The notes: generated from the letters alone by a model not told the origin. Positions 26,770 through 37,605 are shown, counted from the first letter of the stretch. The stretch is DNA of 64,000 bases from Pseudomonas abietaniphila (GCF_900100795.1 NZ_FNCO01000002.1:620001-684000), one strand, 5' to 3'. A program made the numbers and translations.

Positions 26770-26896
26770 GAATAAGTCAACCAGTGTGCGCGTGAGCGTC
26801 TTCGGGAGGCTGAACAATAAGCATAGTTAGGTGCCAAGCAAAGGGCCTTTACCGGCAATTTACCGAGTGCTTACTTAGGTAAGGTGTTGACCTGCA

Positions 26897-26925
26897 AATA
26901 AAAACGGCCTGATCGAGTCAGGCCG
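26897..26925 (-). terminator. Rho-independent terminator after tpx
   Basis: On the minus strand CGGCCTGA, a 5-nt loop and TCAGGCCG form a perfect 8-bp stem followed by TTTTTATTT. It lies 54 bp after the tpx stop and just ahead of the mux operon, isolating the two transcription units. Confidence 0.92.
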
Positions 26926-26978
26926 CTTTGTGTTGCGAAGTATTGCCGTGTGTTATCCGGCAATACGCAACGAACGAC

Positions 26979-27479
26979 TTACTTGAGCACGGCCAGTGCG
27001 GCGTCGTAGTTCGGCTCCTGACCGATCTCTGGCACCAGTTCGCTGTGCAGGACGTTGTCGTTTTCGTCCAGCACAACGACAGCGCGGGTGGTCAGGCCAA
27101 CCATCGGGCCGTCAGCGATTGCCACACCGTAGGCTTGCATGAAGTCAGCGCCCCGCATGGTGGACAGGTTTTTAACGTTTTCCAGGCCTTCGGCACCGCA
27201 GAAACGCGCTTGCGCGAAGGGCAGGTCGGCCGAGATGCACAGCACCACAGCGTTGTTCAGTTGGTTTGCCTGGGCGTTGAACTTGCGCACCGAGGTGGCA
27301 CAGGTCGGCGTGTCGACGCTTGGGAAGATGTTCAGCACTTTGCGCTTGCCGGCAAAGGTTTCCAGGGTCACATCAGACAGATCGCCACCGACCAGTTTGA
27401 AAGCAGGCGCCTTGCTGCCGACCTTTGGCAGTTCGCCGCTGATCTGAACCGGGGAGCCTCTACGAGTCACTTGAGCCAT
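26979..27479 (-). CDS. tpx: Thiol peroxidase, 2-Cys atypical peroxiredoxin
   Basis: A 166-residue Tpx that reduces hydrogen peroxide and alkyl peroxides with electrons from thioredoxin. The peroxidatic Cys is in [17 protein letters not shown], near residue 60, and the resolving Cys in [13 protein letters not shown], near residue 94. The motif PTCATS and length match E. coli Tpx (168). AAGGACTC serves as ribosome site before ATG 27479. It stands alone with its own terminator. Confidence 0.96.
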   Translation of the reverse strand: MAQVTRRGSPVQISGELPKVGSKAPAFKLVGGDLSDVTLETFAGKRKVLNIFPSVDTPTCATSVRKFNAQANQLNNAVVLCISADLPFAQARFCGAEGLENVKNLSTMRGADFMQAYGVAIADGPMVGLTTRAVVVLDENDNVLHSELVPEIGQEPNYDAALAVLK

Positions 27480-27587
27480 GAGCTGAGTCCTTATTTTGAG
27501 GTTGCGGGAAAGACAGGAAGTTAACCACGATTCGGCCTGACGACCTACTGGCAGGCATCACTTTGTTGTCGTTGATGCCTTCGCCCT

Positions 27588-30500
27588 TTAAAAATCCCGT
27601 TTATAGAAAATATCCAGCGAACTGGCGACACCGCTCGCCGCCTCCACGTACACCTTCTTGCTCAACAGGTAGCGCAGGGCGATCGTGTTCGCCGGTTCGA
27701 ACACCCCTACCCCGTACCGCAAACTGAGTTTGTCGGTGATCTTGCCGCTGGCAACCACCGCGGTGGTGTCGCCGCTGCCGGAGGTGTCCAGATCGAAGTC
27801 TTTGATCCCGAGATCGGAGGCCAGTTTGCCCGCTGTCGACGAACTGCCGGCCAACCCAAGGGCCAGCGCGGCCTGAGCCATCAGGTTGTTGTCTTCGCCA
27901 TTGGTGGCCAACGGGCGGCCGAGCACCAGATAGGACAACGCCTGTTCCTGGCTCATCGCAGGCTCGGAAAATACCGTGGTCGTTGGCTGTTCGGCGCTGC
28001 CACTCAGGCGAATACCGGCAATCACGTCATCGGTCTGGCGGATCGCTTCGATGTCCAGATACGGTTGATCCACCGGCCCCGCGAACAACAGCCGCGCTTT
28101 GCGAATGGTCAGGCGCTGGCCATAGGCGCGATAACGGCCATCATTGAGGTTCAGTTCGCCGCGGGTGTCCAGGTTGTCGCCAATGTGCACGTGTCCCGCA
28201 AGGTTGGCCGTCAGACCAAAACCGGTGAAGCTCAACTTCTCCTGACCGACTTCGACGTTGATGTCCATGGCGATGGCCATCGGCGGTTTGCCCGCTTCGG
28301 TCTGCGCGCCAACGATCACCGTATCATCGGACACTTTGACAGTGGATGGCGGCAGTTGGCGCACGGTGATCTCGCCTTTGGGGATCAGTACCTTGCCTGA
28401 CACCGCCAGCCGATCGCCCTGCAGGCTGATCTTCAGATCGGGTGTCGCTTCGAGCTTGGCGTAGGGCTCGACGGTGATGGGCAGACGCGAACCCTGCAGG
28501 TTGACATTCACGTCCAGCGCGTCAGCCCAGGCGATGTGCCCGCCAAGGCTGCCTTGACCTGTCGCACCGCTGCGCCAGTTGCCCTTCAACTGAACGTTTT
28601 CGCCCGCGATCAAGGCTTGCACGTTGAGTTTTTCAAGGGTGATCGGCAATTCCGGCCCGGACACCTCGCCGTCGCTCAGCACCACACTGCCGTTGACCTG
28701 CGGTGCCAACAGACCACCCGAGATGCGTCCGCTGCCGTTCAGCTTGCCGTTGAGCTTTTCAACCATTGTGACGAAGGGCCGCGCCACGGACACATCCAGC
28801 CCCGTCAGATTGAACTCGCCATTGACTGGTTTGTTCTTCGCAACGGGATCAATGCTCAAGCGTGCCAGCAGGTCACCCAGCTTGCCTCCCCGAAAATCCA
28901 GCGTCGTGTCGACTTTCTTGGGCGTCAGGCTGCTCGTAAGCCTAAGCGTCTGGTAAGGAAAATCCAGCCACTGGTTTTTTTCCTTGACGCGCAACGTGCC
29001 GCCACTGGCGTCGATCACCACCTGACCGTTGGGCCCGGACGCCGGCAGGTCCAGTTGGACATCGGCGTTCAAGGCACCTTTCCACGCAAAGTCCTTGGGC
29101 AACCACTGCGCCAGACTGTCCAGCGGGAACTGTTTGAGGTGATAGCGCAAGCGCGGATCAGGCATCAGGCGCTGATCTTCGCCACAGAGGCTGGCAGGGC
29201 CCGACAGCCAGCAATGCGCACCAAAATTGATTTTGCCGTCAGCCAGACGCTCAAGTTTCGCCGGTTGCTGGAGCTTCCAGTCCTGCCCGCCCGTTTGCAC
29301 ATCACCACTGGCAAGGCGGCCCCGCCAATTGCCTTGGTCGAGCGTGCCGTCCAGCCCCAACGCGAGCTTGAGCAATGGCCCTTGCAGGTCAAGCTTGACC
29401 TGTTGACGCTTGATGTCGCCCTGGCCGTTCACAACGAGCGTGCCCAGTGCGGTGTCACCCACCTGAATGCCGCTGGTTTTCAGATCGAGGGTTGCGCGTT
29501 GCGTAGCGTCCAGCTTCGCCGACAGGTTCAGGCTTTGCAGCTTGCTATCCTCGTACGCCAGTTGCGTACCTTGCAAACCCAGTTGGCCCTGCGGCGCCTG
29601 TAGCGTGCCAGCCAGATCGACCCGGCCCTTGACCTGCCCCTGCAAACGCGGCCAGAGCTGACCGAGGCGCGGCAAGTTCAGGTCCAGTTGCGCGCTCAGC
29701 TTCTGTTGCAGGCTACCGGTGCCCTGAATACGGTTGTCACCCAGGCGAATGTCCAACGCGCTGACGTTCCACCTGTCCCCTGCTCCGTCCGCCTTGGCCT
29801 GCATCACCGCAGGCTGCCCGCGCAGGCGCCCCTTGAGGTCAAGGTCGGCATTCAGAGTCAGCCGCTCATCCCTGAAGGATCCCTTGCTGCGCAGCGGACC
29901 CGCCAGGGATCCCGGCAGCTGCGCCACCCAGAACGAAGGGTCGATGGCGCTCAAATCGAGAGCCGTGTCCCAGGCGACTCCGTCGGCGAACTGCACGTCA
30001 AGGTGACCATTGGCCTTGCCTTGCCCCGCCACCAACTCAAGCTGCGGCAGGAAAATCTGCTGTAGATCACCGCTGAACGGACTTTTCAGGCTGAAAGGAC
30101 CCGCCGGGCCTTTGAAGTCACCGACGAAGTTGCCCAAGTACTTGCCGTCGGTGTAGGAAATCTCGCCATTAAAGGTATGAACACTGACTTGTGGCTCGTC
30201 GATCACCGGATACAGGCGGTGCCAGGGGAAATCCAGCCAGTCGACCTTTGCGTCTGCACTCAAGCCCTTCTGCCAATCCAGCGATCCGCTGAGCTTCAGC
30301 CGCTGCTCGTCACTGGCGGTCAGGTCCAGGGTATTGATTTGCGCACCTTTGGCATCGACCCGTCCCTGCAATGCCAGCGTCACCGGTCCCTGCTCGGCAG
30401 GCAGGCTCGCATTGCCGACAATGGCGTACCCCTGCGCCAGATCACCCTTGGCGTTGAGCGTCACCTGGTTGAGTTGCAGCGTATCGGGCAAATCTTTGCT

Positions 30501-31280
30501 GGCTTTGAAACCGTCACTGGTGATCGCCACGTCCGCCGGCAGATTCTCCACCAGCGGTTGCAACTGCCCCACCAGCTTCGCCTCGATGTAGCCGCTCGTC
30601 TGGGCGTTCACATTGAGGGTTTTGAGCAGGTCGCCGGCCACATTCAACGCCAACGACAGTGGCTGACCACTGACAGCAGGCAGCTTGATTTGGCCTTGTG
30701 CAGTCAGCGGCCAGTCACCCATGGGTTTCAGCAAACCCGTGAGGTCCAGCACGATGTCGTCGCGCTGCGCGTGCACGGAATCGATCTTCAGACCGTCTGC
30801 CGTCCAATGGGCGGCGAGCTGGACGTCGCGCACCTGCTCGGTGCCGTCCAGGTGCAGGCTGCCGATCTGAACCTCGCCCAGTTCGATGGCCACCGGCAAC
30901 TTGAGCGAAGGCAGCGTCATCGGGCCGCTGCTGCCTTCGTCGTTGGAGGGTGCAAAGTGCAGGCGGATATCCGCGGTCTTCAGGGTGTCGATGCACAAGG
31001 TCATTCGCATCAGACACGACGGCGACCAGTCGAACGCCGGCGCGTCGACCTCGACCTTGCTCTCGCCTTGCTGCCAGACCAGCGAGTCGGCCTGCCACGC
31101 GCCACCCAGGTGGCCGGAGAAATGCTGGACCTGCAAGCCCGGCACCCACGTCAACACCCAACGACTTCCGGCTTGTGTCCCAAGCAACAGCCCCAATGCG
31201 CTCACGACCAGAACCATCAGGGTCAGAACACTTGCCACGAAAATAAGTGAAACACGCTTCAACAGTGCCGCCTTTGTCAC
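27588..31280 (-). CDS. tamB: Translocation and assembly module inner-membrane subunit
   Basis: A 1230-residue TamB. One N-terminal helix (VSLIFVASVLTLMVLVVSAL) anchors it, a long beta-helical groove of repeating strands spans the periplasm, and the C-terminal DUF490 region is clear (QEQALSYLVLGRPLATNG, LGIKDFDLDTSGSGDT, and the end LDIFYKRDF). With TamA it helps to place proteins and carry phospholipid to the outer membrane. It starts with GTG at 31280 that overlaps the tamA stop (GTGA), a sign of coupled translation. A hairpin (27554-27579) lies behind the stop but has no U-run. Confidence 0.95.
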   Translation of the reverse strand: MTKAALLKRVSLIFVASVLTLMVLVVSALGLLLGTQAGSRWVLTWVPGLQVQHFSGHLGGAWQADSLVWQQGESKVEVDAPAFDWSPSCLMRMTLCIDTLKTADIRLHFAPSNDEGSSGPMTLPSLKLPVAIELGEVQIGSLHLDGTEQVRDVQLAAHWTADGLKIDSVHAQRDDIVLDLTGLLKPMGDWPLTAQGQIKLPAVSGQPLSLALNVAGDLLKTLNVNAQTSGYIEAKLVGQLQPLVENLPADVAITSDGFKASKDLPDTLQLNQVTLNAKGDLAQGYAIVGNASLPAEQGPVTLALQGRVDAKGAQINTLDLTASDEQRLKLSGSLDWQKGLSADAKVDWLDFPWHRLYPVIDEPQVSVHTFNGEISYTDGKYLGNFVGDFKGPAGPFSLKSPFSGDLQQIFLPQLELVAGQGKANGHLDVQFADGVAWDTALDLSAIDPSFWVAQLPGSLAGPLRSKGSFRDERLTLNADLDLKGRLRGQPAVMQAKADGAGDRWNVSALDIRLGDNRIQGTGSLQQKLSAQLDLNLPRLGQLWPRLQGQVKGRVDLAGTLQAPQGQLGLQGTQLAYEDSKLQSLNLSAKLDATQRATLDLKTSGIQVGDTALGTLVVNGQGDIKRQQVKLDLQGPLLKLALGLDGTLDQGNWRGRLASGDVQTGGQDWKLQQPAKLERLADGKINFGAHCWLSGPASLCGEDQRLMPDPRLRYHLKQFPLDSLAQWLPKDFAWKGALNADVQLDLPASGPNGQVVIDASGGTLRVKEKNQWLDFPYQTLRLTSSLTPKKVDTTLDFRGGKLGDLLARLSIDPVAKNKPVNGEFNLTGLDVSVARPFVTMVEKLNGKLNGSGRISGGLLAPQVNGSVVLSDGEVSGPELPITLEKLNVQALIAGENVQLKGNWRSGATGQGSLGGHIAWADALDVNVNLQGSRLPITVEPYAKLEATPDLKISLQGDRLAVSGKVLIPKGEITVRQLPPSTVKVSDDTVIVGAQTEAGKPPMAIAMDINVEVGQEKLSFTGFGLTANLAGHVHIGDNLDTRGELNLNDGRYRAYGQRLTIRKARLLFAGPVDQPYLDIEAIRQTDDVIAGIRLSGSAEQPTTTVFSEPAMSQEQALSYLVLGRPLATNGEDNNLMAQAALALGLAGSSSTAGKLASDLGIKDFDLDTSGSGDTTAVVASGKITDKLSLRYGVGVFEPANTIALRYLLSKKVYVEAASGVASSLDIFYKRDF

Positions 31281-33007
31281 AGTTCAGGCCCCATCGAGAA
31301 ATGCAGGCGAATGCCGCCGTCATCATCCAGCGCGTGCGCGAGATCCAGACGCAGCGGTCCTACCGGTGAAACCCAACGAATACCGATACCGACACCGGTT
31401 TTGAGGCTCGGTAAATCCAGCGAGTTGAACGAGTTGCCCTGGTCGACAAAGGCCGCAATGCGCCACTTTTCAGCGATGGAGTACTGGTATTCGGCACTGC
31501 CGGCAATCATGTAGCGGCCGCCGATCTTGTCGCCGTCGGAGTTTTCCGGGGACAGTGACTGATAGTCGTAACCCCGAACGCTCTGGTCGCCACCGGCAAA
31601 GAATCGCAACGAAGGCGGAATGGACTTGTAACCGTTGGTGGCTGTACCGCCCACTTGTACGCGGCCCAAAAATCGGTGGTTCTGCGCAACCGTGGTCAGC
31701 CCTTTGATCAGTGCCGTGCCGTGCAGCACGTTGGCGTCCGAGCCCAGGCCTTCCTTCGCCACCTCGGTTTCGAACTGCAGACGGTAACCATTGTGCGGGT
31801 CAATCCGGTTATCGCTGCGCAGATAGGAATAGCTGATGCCGGGCATCAACAAGGTGCTCAATCCTTCATCGTTGCCCAGACGGTACTCTTCACGCTGCCA
31901 TTTGAGGGAAATGACCCGTTCCCAGCCGCTGGGCAATTTGCTGTGCCACTCAGGACCTACCGTCAGCAGTTTGCTGAGGCTGTCGGTGTCGGCGATTTCT
32001 TCGTATTGATAGCCGCCGGCGAATCGCAGTTTATCGGTCAGCGGCGGATCCAGCGGGATGTCATAAAACAGACCGACGTTCTGGCGTGGCGCCGACAATT
32101 CGGATTCGAAGCCGTAGCTGTGGCCCTGCGCATTGGCCCAGTGACGGGTCCAGTTGGCTTTTACCCGTGGCCCGACGTCAGTCGAATAGCCCACACCCAG
32201 CCCCAGGGTGCGAGGCTTGCGGGTCTGCAACTGGACATCGACCGGGATCACCCGACCTTGTGCATCGGTGGGTGAAGCATCGACACGAACGCCTTCGAAG
32301 TATCCGCTCGATTGCATGGCCTGGTTGAGCTCGGCGATCAACTCGGAATCGTACGGCGTGTCCTCCTTGAAGGGCACCATGCGTTTGAGCAGGTCTTCAT
32401 CGAACGGCGCATCACCGCTGAACGTCACTTTACCCAGCGAGAACCGGGGTCCGCTGTCGTAAACCAGCTCGATGTCGGCAACACCCGCCCGCGGGTCAAC
32501 GGACAGGCGCTGAACCACAAATCGCCCCTTGAAAAAACCGTAACGGGCGGCCTGATTCTGGATCAGACGCTTGGCGTCTTCGTAACGACCATGGTTGAGC
32601 ACGGCCCCCGACCTGAGCGCTTCGCTCTTGGGGACTTTGAAGGCCTTGAGCTGACGCGCGTCGCCTTCGATCCGAACCGTGACGTTACGCAAGTGCACCG
32701 GCTCGCCGGGCTCTACCGTGAGAACAAGGTGCAGGTCCTTATCGGTCCGCTTGACCTCGGTGTCGATCTGCGCCTGGTAATAACCCAGCGCCTGGGCCGC
32801 TTTCTGCGCCTGCTCGACAGCGCCCACGCTGAACCGCTCGAGCGCCTGTTCATCACGCTCGCCGAGGCTGCCCACGTACCCTTCAATGTTGGATTTGAGC
32901 TCGGAATTGGACGGTTTGATCCGCACATCCAGCTGAGCATCGGCGAACGCCGCACAGCTGGAAAACATCAGGATAAAACCACTGGTGAATCGACCGGGAA
33001 ACTTCAT
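31277..33007 (-). CDS. tamA: Translocation and assembly module outer-membrane subunit
   Basis: A 576-residue Omp85-family protein. A signal peptide (FTSGFILMFSSCAAFADA) leads to three POTRA domains (~25-260) and a 16-strand barrel with FAGGDQSVRGYDYQSLSP (VRGY/F motif of Omp85 loop 6) and the C-terminal strand GGIRLHFSMGPEL. The start is set at ATG 33007 (MKFPGRFTSG), which gives a normal signal peptide; an ATG 6 codons upstream is less likely. It is followed by tamB in a 4-bp overlap. Confidence 0.95.
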   Translation of the reverse strand: MKFPGRFTSGFILMFSSCAAFADAQLDVRIKPSNSELKSNIEGYVGSLGERDEQALERFSVGAVEQAQKAAQALGYYQAQIDTEVKRTDKDLHLVLTVEPGEPVHLRNVTVRIEGDARQLKAFKVPKSEALRSGAVLNHGRYEDAKRLIQNQAARYGFFKGRFVVQRLSVDPRAGVADIELVYDSGPRFSLGKVTFSGDAPFDEDLLKRMVPFKEDTPYDSELIAELNQAMQSSGYFEGVRVDASPTDAQGRVIPVDVQLQTRKPRTLGLGVGYSTDVGPRVKANWTRHWANAQGHSYGFESELSAPRQNVGLFYDIPLDPPLTDKLRFAGGYQYEEIADTDSLSKLLTVGPEWHSKLPSGWERVISLKWQREEYRLGNDEGLSTLLMPGISYSYLRSDNRIDPHNGYRLQFETEVAKEGLGSDANVLHGTALIKGLTTVAQNHRFLGRVQVGGTATNGYKSIPPSLRFFAGGDQSVRGYDYQSLSPENSDGDKIGGRYMIAGSAEYQYSIAEKWRIAAFVDQGNSFNSLDLPSLKTGVGIGIRWVSPVGPLRLDLAHALDDDGGIRLHFSMGPEL

Positions 33008-33074
33008 AGGCGCGGATGCTAACACGAGCGGCGGGTGCTTCTGGAACCCGCAGGGGTGAACAAAAGATCCGCGG

Positions 33075-33725
33075 TCAGACCATGGAACCCATTGAAACCT
33101 GAGGACTTGGGTGAAAAAAGACGTGCTCTCGGATGGGTCCTACAGCCACCTCTCCAATCTCCTCATAACCCTGTCGTTTATAGAACTCCAGATAATGCTC
33201 ATTGCCGGTGTCCAGCACGATGCCTTTTGAATGATCGTCCACGGCGCACCAGTCGTGCAGCGCTTGCAGCAACTGCTCACCGTAGTGTTTGCCCTGAAAA
33301 TCGGGATGGATGCCCAGCAGCGGAAGGACGTGGACTTGATCGGAAGGCAGGCACGCCAATACGGCCTGGTAATACTCCAGATACCGTTGGGTACAACGAA
33401 GTCCGGTGCTCATCACCATGCGCAACCGCCACGCCCAGCTTTCGGTAATGCCCAAACGCCGTTGCGGCGGCGCGATAAGGGCAACGCCCACCAGCCGGTC
33501 CTCGACAAACAGCCCAAGCGCCGGCATGTCTTGCAGGAAGTGCTGCTTCACTAGTTCGCGAACCGTTGCGCGTACTCGATGCTCATAACCGGACCGGCCC
33601 GACTCGAACAAATAGCCGAAGCTCGGCTCATGCCGATACGCCTGGTACAGCAACGACCGAGCTTCGCGGGAGTAACCGCTGTCCAGTTGACGGATGTCGG
33701 CCGGTGCATTCGCTGATTCAGGCAT
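33075..33725 (-). CDS. GNAT family N-acetyltransferase
   Basis: A 216-residue GNAT protein. The acetyl-CoA site is HPDFQGKHYGEQLLQALHDW (Q/RxxGxG/A-type loop) and the C-terminal strand reads LEFYKRQGYEEIGEVAVGP. The start at 33725 has AAAGGGA 9 nt upstream; the long in-frame stretch above it runs through unrelated DNA. The substrate is unknown. It is divergent from xthA with about 210 bp between them. Confidence 0.88.
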   Translation of the reverse strand: MPESANAPADIRQLDSGYSREARSLLYQAYRHEPSFGYLFESGRSGYEHRVRATVRELVKQHFLQDMPALGLFVEDRLVGVALIAPPQRRLGITESWAWRLRMVMSTGLRCTQRYLEYYQAVLACLPSDQVHVLPLLGIHPDFQGKHYGEQLLQALHDWCAVDDHSKGIVLDTGNEHYLEFYKRQGYEEIGEVAVGPIREHVFFHPSPQVSMGSMV

Positions 33726-33935
33726 GTGATCGTGTCCCTTTCGATAACCCGACTCGTTCGGACGGGTTGATGGTGTCAAGCGTTCGAGTGGCGGGCCTTG
33801 ACGACAGTTCCGATGAGTTTCCCAAGCATTTCCCACAGCGTAGCAGCCGGTCGATGACCGAGATTGCCCTTGAGGCTGGCCGTTGGCAGGAAGGTCGGCT
33901 AGCATCGCGGTTTGTTTTTGCCAGGACTGCCGTCT

Positions 33936-34748
33936 ATGAAAATTGTGTCTTTCAACATCAACGGCCTGCGCGCCCGCCCGCATCAATTGGCGGCGCTGAT
34001 TGAAAAACACCAGCCTGACGTCATCGGCCTTCAGGAAACCAAGGTCTCGGACGAACAGTTCCCGCAGGCTGAAATCGAAGCGCTGGGCTATCACGTGCAC
34101 TTCCACGGGCAGAAAGGTCACTACGGCGTTGCCCTACTCTCTCGCCAGGCACCACTTTCGCTGCACAAAGGCTTTGACAGCGACGACGAAGAGGCTCAGC
34201 GGCGGTTTATCTGGGGCACCTTTGCCGACCGCAATGGCCTGCCGGTCACGATCATGAACGGCTACTTCCCGCAAGGCGAAAGTCGTGACCACCCCACCAA
34301 ATTCCCGGCCAAAACCAAGTTCTACGCCGACCTTCAGCAACTGTTGGAAACCCGGTTCTCCAACGACCAGCCGTTGGTGGTCATGGGCGACGTCAACATT
34401 TCGCCGGAAGACAGCGACATCGGCATCGGTCCGGACAACGCCAAGCGCTGGCTGAAAACCGGCAAGTGCAGCTTCCTTCCGGAAGAGCGCGAGTGGATGG
34501 CCAAACTCAAGAACTGGGGGCTGGTGGACAGCTTCCGTCATCTGTACCCGGAAGTGGTTGATCAGTTCAGCTGGTTCGATTACCGCAGCCGCGGCTTCGA
34601 AGACCAGCCCAAACGCGGCCTGCGCATCGACCTGATCCTGACCTCCCATGGTCTGCAGCCAAGCATCCTCGCTGCGGGCGTGGATTACGATCTGCGCGGG
34701 ATGGAAAAGCCCTCGGATCACGCGCCGATCTGGCTTGAATTGAGCTGA
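33936..34748 (+). CDS. xthA: Exodeoxyribonuclease III
   Basis: A 270-residue exonuclease III, a base-excision repair enzyme that cuts abasic sites and trims 3' ends. Motifs in order: [26 protein letters not shown] (metal Glu near 34), [43 protein letters not shown] (catalytic Asp-Asn), [10 protein letters not shown], and [13 protein letters not shown] (catalytic Asp-His). Length and all active-site residues match E. coli XthA. The Met at 33936 begins the conserved first strand. Confidence 0.96.
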   Translation: MKIVSFNINGLRARPHQLAALIEKHQPDVIGLQETKVSDEQFPQAEIEALGYHVHFHGQKGHYGVALLSRQAPLSLHKGFDSDDEEAQRRFIWGTFADRNGLPVTIMNGYFPQGESRDHPTKFPAKTKFYADLQQLLETRFSNDQPLVVMGDVNISPEDSDIGIGPDNAKRWLKTGKCSFLPEEREWMAKLKNWGLVDSFRHLYPEVVDQFSWFDYRSRGFEDQPKRGLRIDLILTSHGLQPSILAAGVDYDLRGMEKPSDHAPIWLELS

Positions 34749-34876
34749 TCCACGGCGGCTGCGCTGCCGCCAGCTGCCATTGTGAACAGCCACTGACGAA
34801 CCCCTGTGGCTGTCACATCGCCGTCATGCATCTGTCTTATTCTCCGGCATCTCTCGCCCATAAGAAGATGCCGCAC

Positions 34877-36232
34877 ATGCAGCGCACTCGCTTTTTTTTA
34901 CACGCCATCGCGGTCTGCCTGCTGCCAGCGCTTGTGCTCCACGCGCGCGCGTCCACCCTGCCCGTCCCTGCAGATGGCACGCCCGCGCTGCGCATTCAGG
35001 GCTCCAACACCATCGGCGCGCAACTGGGCCCTGCGTTGGTCATCGGGCTGCTCAACCAGCAAGGCGCGCAGGCCATCCAGCAGCAACCCGGGATCAGACC
35101 CAACGAATCGCGGATTGTCGGCCAACTGCCTTCAGGCCAGGCGGTCGCTATTGATATCGCTGCTCATGGCTCAAGCACGGGATTCACCGCTCTCAAAAAC
35201 GGTCAGGCGGACCTCGCCGCTTCCTCACGTCCCATCAAGGACGCTGAATTCAACGAGCTGTCCGGCCTCGGCGATCTGCGCAGTCATGATGCCGAACAGG
35301 TGATCGCCATCGACGGCGTTGCGGTCATACTGCACCCGGCCAATCCGTTGCGCGAACTGAGCACTGCGCAACTGGCGAAAGTCTTCTCCGGCGAGATTCA
35401 TGACTGGGAGCAACTGGGCAGCACCGGCGGCCCCATCCATGTGTACGCCCGAGACCAGCAATCCGGTACCTTCGATACCTTCAATGAGCTGATACTGGCG
35501 AAATTCGGTAAGACACTGGCGCGTGACACCCGGCGTTTCGAATCCAGCGAAGCGCTGTCCGACGAGGTCAGTCATGACCGGCAAGGGATCGGCTTTATCG
35601 GCCTGCCCTATGTCCGGCAGGCCAAGGTGGTGGCGATCAGCGACGGGACGTCGAAGCCCATGCTGCCCAGCATCAGTCTGATCGCGACCGAGGACTACCC
35701 GTTGTCACGCCGGTTGTATTTCTACCTGCCGCCCGACGCCAGGCAGCGATGGGCCAAAGCGCTGGTGCGTTTCGCTCAAAGTCCGCAGGGGCAGTCCATC
35801 GTCGCGCAGAACGGTTTTGTCGCGCAGACCGTGCAGGCGGTGAAAGTACGGGCCACTTCGGAAATGCCCGCGGAGTACCAGAATCTGACCCGTGAAGCGG
35901 AACGGCTGTCGGTTAATTTCCGCTTCGCGCAGGGCAGCGCGACCCTCGACAACAAGGCTCGCCTGGACCTGAAACGGGTCGCCGACTACCTGAAAGTCCA
36001 CGACCTGCTCAACCAGAAGGTCACGCTGGTCGGGTTTGGCGACTCAAAGAGCGACCCGGTACGGGCCCAGTTGCTCTCCAGACTCAGGGCCATGGCAGTG
36101 CGCCGGGAGTTGCTGAAAAGCGGCGTGATCCTGCGCGATGTGCGCGGTTTCGGCGACGAAATGCCCGTCGCTGCAAATGACGCCGATGAAGGCCGGATCA
36201 AGAACCGCCGCGTTGAGGTGTGGGTCGAGTGA
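34877..36232 (+). CDS. PstS-like phosphate-binding domain fused to OmpA-like domain
   Basis: A ~451-residue secreted protein. A signal peptide (FFLHAIAVCLLPALVLHARA) is followed by a PBP-type domain of the phosphate-binding class: LRIQGSNTIGAQLGPALV, SSRPIKDAEF, VYARDQQSGTFDTFNELILA, DRQGIGFIGLPYV. Residues ~345-451 are an OmpA/MotB peptidoglycan-binding domain (NFRFAQGSATLDNKARLDLK, VTLVGFGDSKSDP, EGRIKNRRVEVWV). So a phosphate-like ligand sensor appears tethered to the cell wall. It is a single gene with no pst transport genes nearby. Three Met codons cluster at the start; 34868 and 34877 are both possible. Confidence 0.85.
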   Translation: MQRTRFFLHAIAVCLLPALVLHARASTLPVPADGTPALRIQGSNTIGAQLGPALVIGLLNQQGAQAIQQQPGIRPNESRIVGQLPSGQAVAIDIAAHGSSTGFTALKNGQADLAASSRPIKDAEFNELSGLGDLRSHDAEQVIAIDGVAVILHPANPLRELSTAQLAKVFSGEIHDWEQLGSTGGPIHVYARDQQSGTFDTFNELILAKFGKTLARDTRRFESSEALSDEVSHDRQGIGFIGLPYVRQAKVVAISDGTSKPMLPSISLIATEDYPLSRRLYFYLPPDARQRWAKALVRFAQSPQGQSIVAQNGFVAQTVQAVKVRATSEMPAEYQNLTREAERLSVNFRFAQGSATLDNKARLDLKRVADYLKVHDLLNQKVTLVGFGDSKSDPVRAQLLSRLRAMAVRRELLKSGVILRDVRGFGDEMPVAANDADEGRIKNRRVEVWVE

Positions 36233-36372
36233 ACCGATCCTGAGGCGGGATCCCTGGATTACCACGCGAGCCGATGCTTGCGCAGGTTCCATGGAGAGGA
36301 TCGGGTGCACCGCAGCCTTGGCGAACAGGCTGCTGGTGCTCAAGCGCTCCCTGGATCATCGAGTCTGAACAC

Positions 36373-37605
36373 TCAGCGCTGCTCGCTGCGCATCATCTCT
36401 TTGGGCACGTACTTGCCCACTTCGTATTTGCCGATGGCTGCGCGGTGCACTTCATCCGGGCCGTCGGCCAATCGCAGGGTGCGCTGCATCGCGTACATGT
36501 AGGCCAGCGGAAAATCGCCGGAAACCCCTGCTCCGCCGTGGATCTGGATCGCCCGATCGATGACCCGCAACGCCACGTTCGGCGCGACCACCTTGATCTG
36601 CGCGATTTCGCTTTTGGCCACCTTATTGCCGACCGTGTCCATCATGTACGCCGCTTTCAGCGTCAGCAGGCGTGCCATGTCGATTTCCATGCGCGAGTCG
36701 GCAATCTTGTCGATGTTACCGCCCAGGCGCGCCAAAGGTCGGCCGAACGCAGTGCGCTGTACCGAACGCTTGCACATCAGCTCCAGCGCACGCTCCGCCA
36801 TCCCGATCGAACGCATGCAGTGGTGGATACGGCCAGGGCCAAGACGCCCTTGCGCGATCTCGAAACCACGGCCTTCGCCCAGGAGTACGTTTTCGTAGGG
36901 CACGCGTACGTTATCGAACAGCACTTCAGCGTGACCGTGAGGGGCATCGTCGTAGCCAAATACCGGCAGCGGCCGCACGATCTTAACGCCCGGCGCGTCG
37001 GTCGGCACCAGGATCATTGAGTGCTGTTGGTGACGCGGTCCGTCAGGGTTGCTCAAGCCCATGAAGATCATGATTTTGCAGCGCGGGTCACAGGCGCCTG
37101 ACGTCCACCATTTGCGGCCATTGATGACCCACTCATCGCCACCGCGCACCGCACGGGCAGCCATGTTGGTGGCGTCCGATGAGGCGACGTCCGGCTCGGT
37201 CATCGCGAAGGCAGAACGGATTTCGCCGCGCAGCAAAGGCTCCAGCCATTGCTGCTTCTGCGCTTCGCTGGCATAGCGCACCAACACTTCCATGTTGCCG
37301 GTATCGGGCGCCGAACAGTTGAACGGCTCCGGCCCTAACAAGGAGCGGCCCATGATTTCCGCCAGCGGCGCGTATTCGAGGTTGGTCAGGCCGGCGCCGA
37401 GCTCCGATTCGGGCAGAAACAGGTTCCACAATCCCTCGGCTTTGGCCCGCGCCTTGAGTTCCTCCATGATCGCCGTCGGCTGCCAACGATCCCCCTCTGC
37501 CACCTGCCGCTCAAACACGGGTTCGGCCGGGTACACGTAAGCATCCATGAACGCGGTCACGCGCTCGCGCAGTTCCTGGACCTTGGGGGAGTAAGCGAAA
37601 TCCAT
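36373..37605 (-). CDS. Acyl-CoA dehydrogenase
   Basis: A 410-residue FAD-dependent acyl-CoA dehydrogenase of the ACAD11-like group. Motifs: [78 protein letters not shown] and [23 protein letters not shown] lies 9 nt before ATG 37605. The natural substrate is not clear; close relatives are often found with LysR genes and phosphotransferases. It is divergent from the LysR gene at 37799, which probably controls it. Confidence 0.92.
   Translation of the reverse strand: MDFAYSPKVQELRERVTAFMDAYVYPAEPVFERQVAEGDRWQPTAIMEELKARAKAEGLWNLFLPESELGAGLTNLEYAPLAEIMGRSLLGPEPFNCSAPDTGNMEVLVRYASEAQKQQWLEPLLRGEIRSAFAMTEPDVASSDATNMAARAVRGGDEWVINGRKWWTSGACDPRCKIMIFMGLSNPDGPRHQQHSMILVPTDAPGVKIVRPLPVFGYDDAPHGHAEVLFDNVRVPYENVLLGEGRGFEIAQGRLGPGRIHHCMRSIGMAERALELMCKRSVQRTAFGRPLARLGGNIDKIADSRMEIDMARLLTLKAAYMMDTVGNKVAKSEIAQIKVVAPNVALRVIDRAIQIHGGAGVSGDFPLAYMYAMQRTLRLADGPDEVHRAAIGKYEVGKYVPKEMMRSEQR

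Noticed and set aside
27554..27579. Hairpin GGCATCA/TGATGCC after tamB as terminator
   Set aside because: The stem is short, the loop is 12 nt and no U-run follows on the minus strand, so it is not supported as a terminator.
34754..34771. GGCGGC/GCCGCC hairpin after xthA as terminator
   Set aside because: A 6-bp stem without a following U-run; not enough to call.
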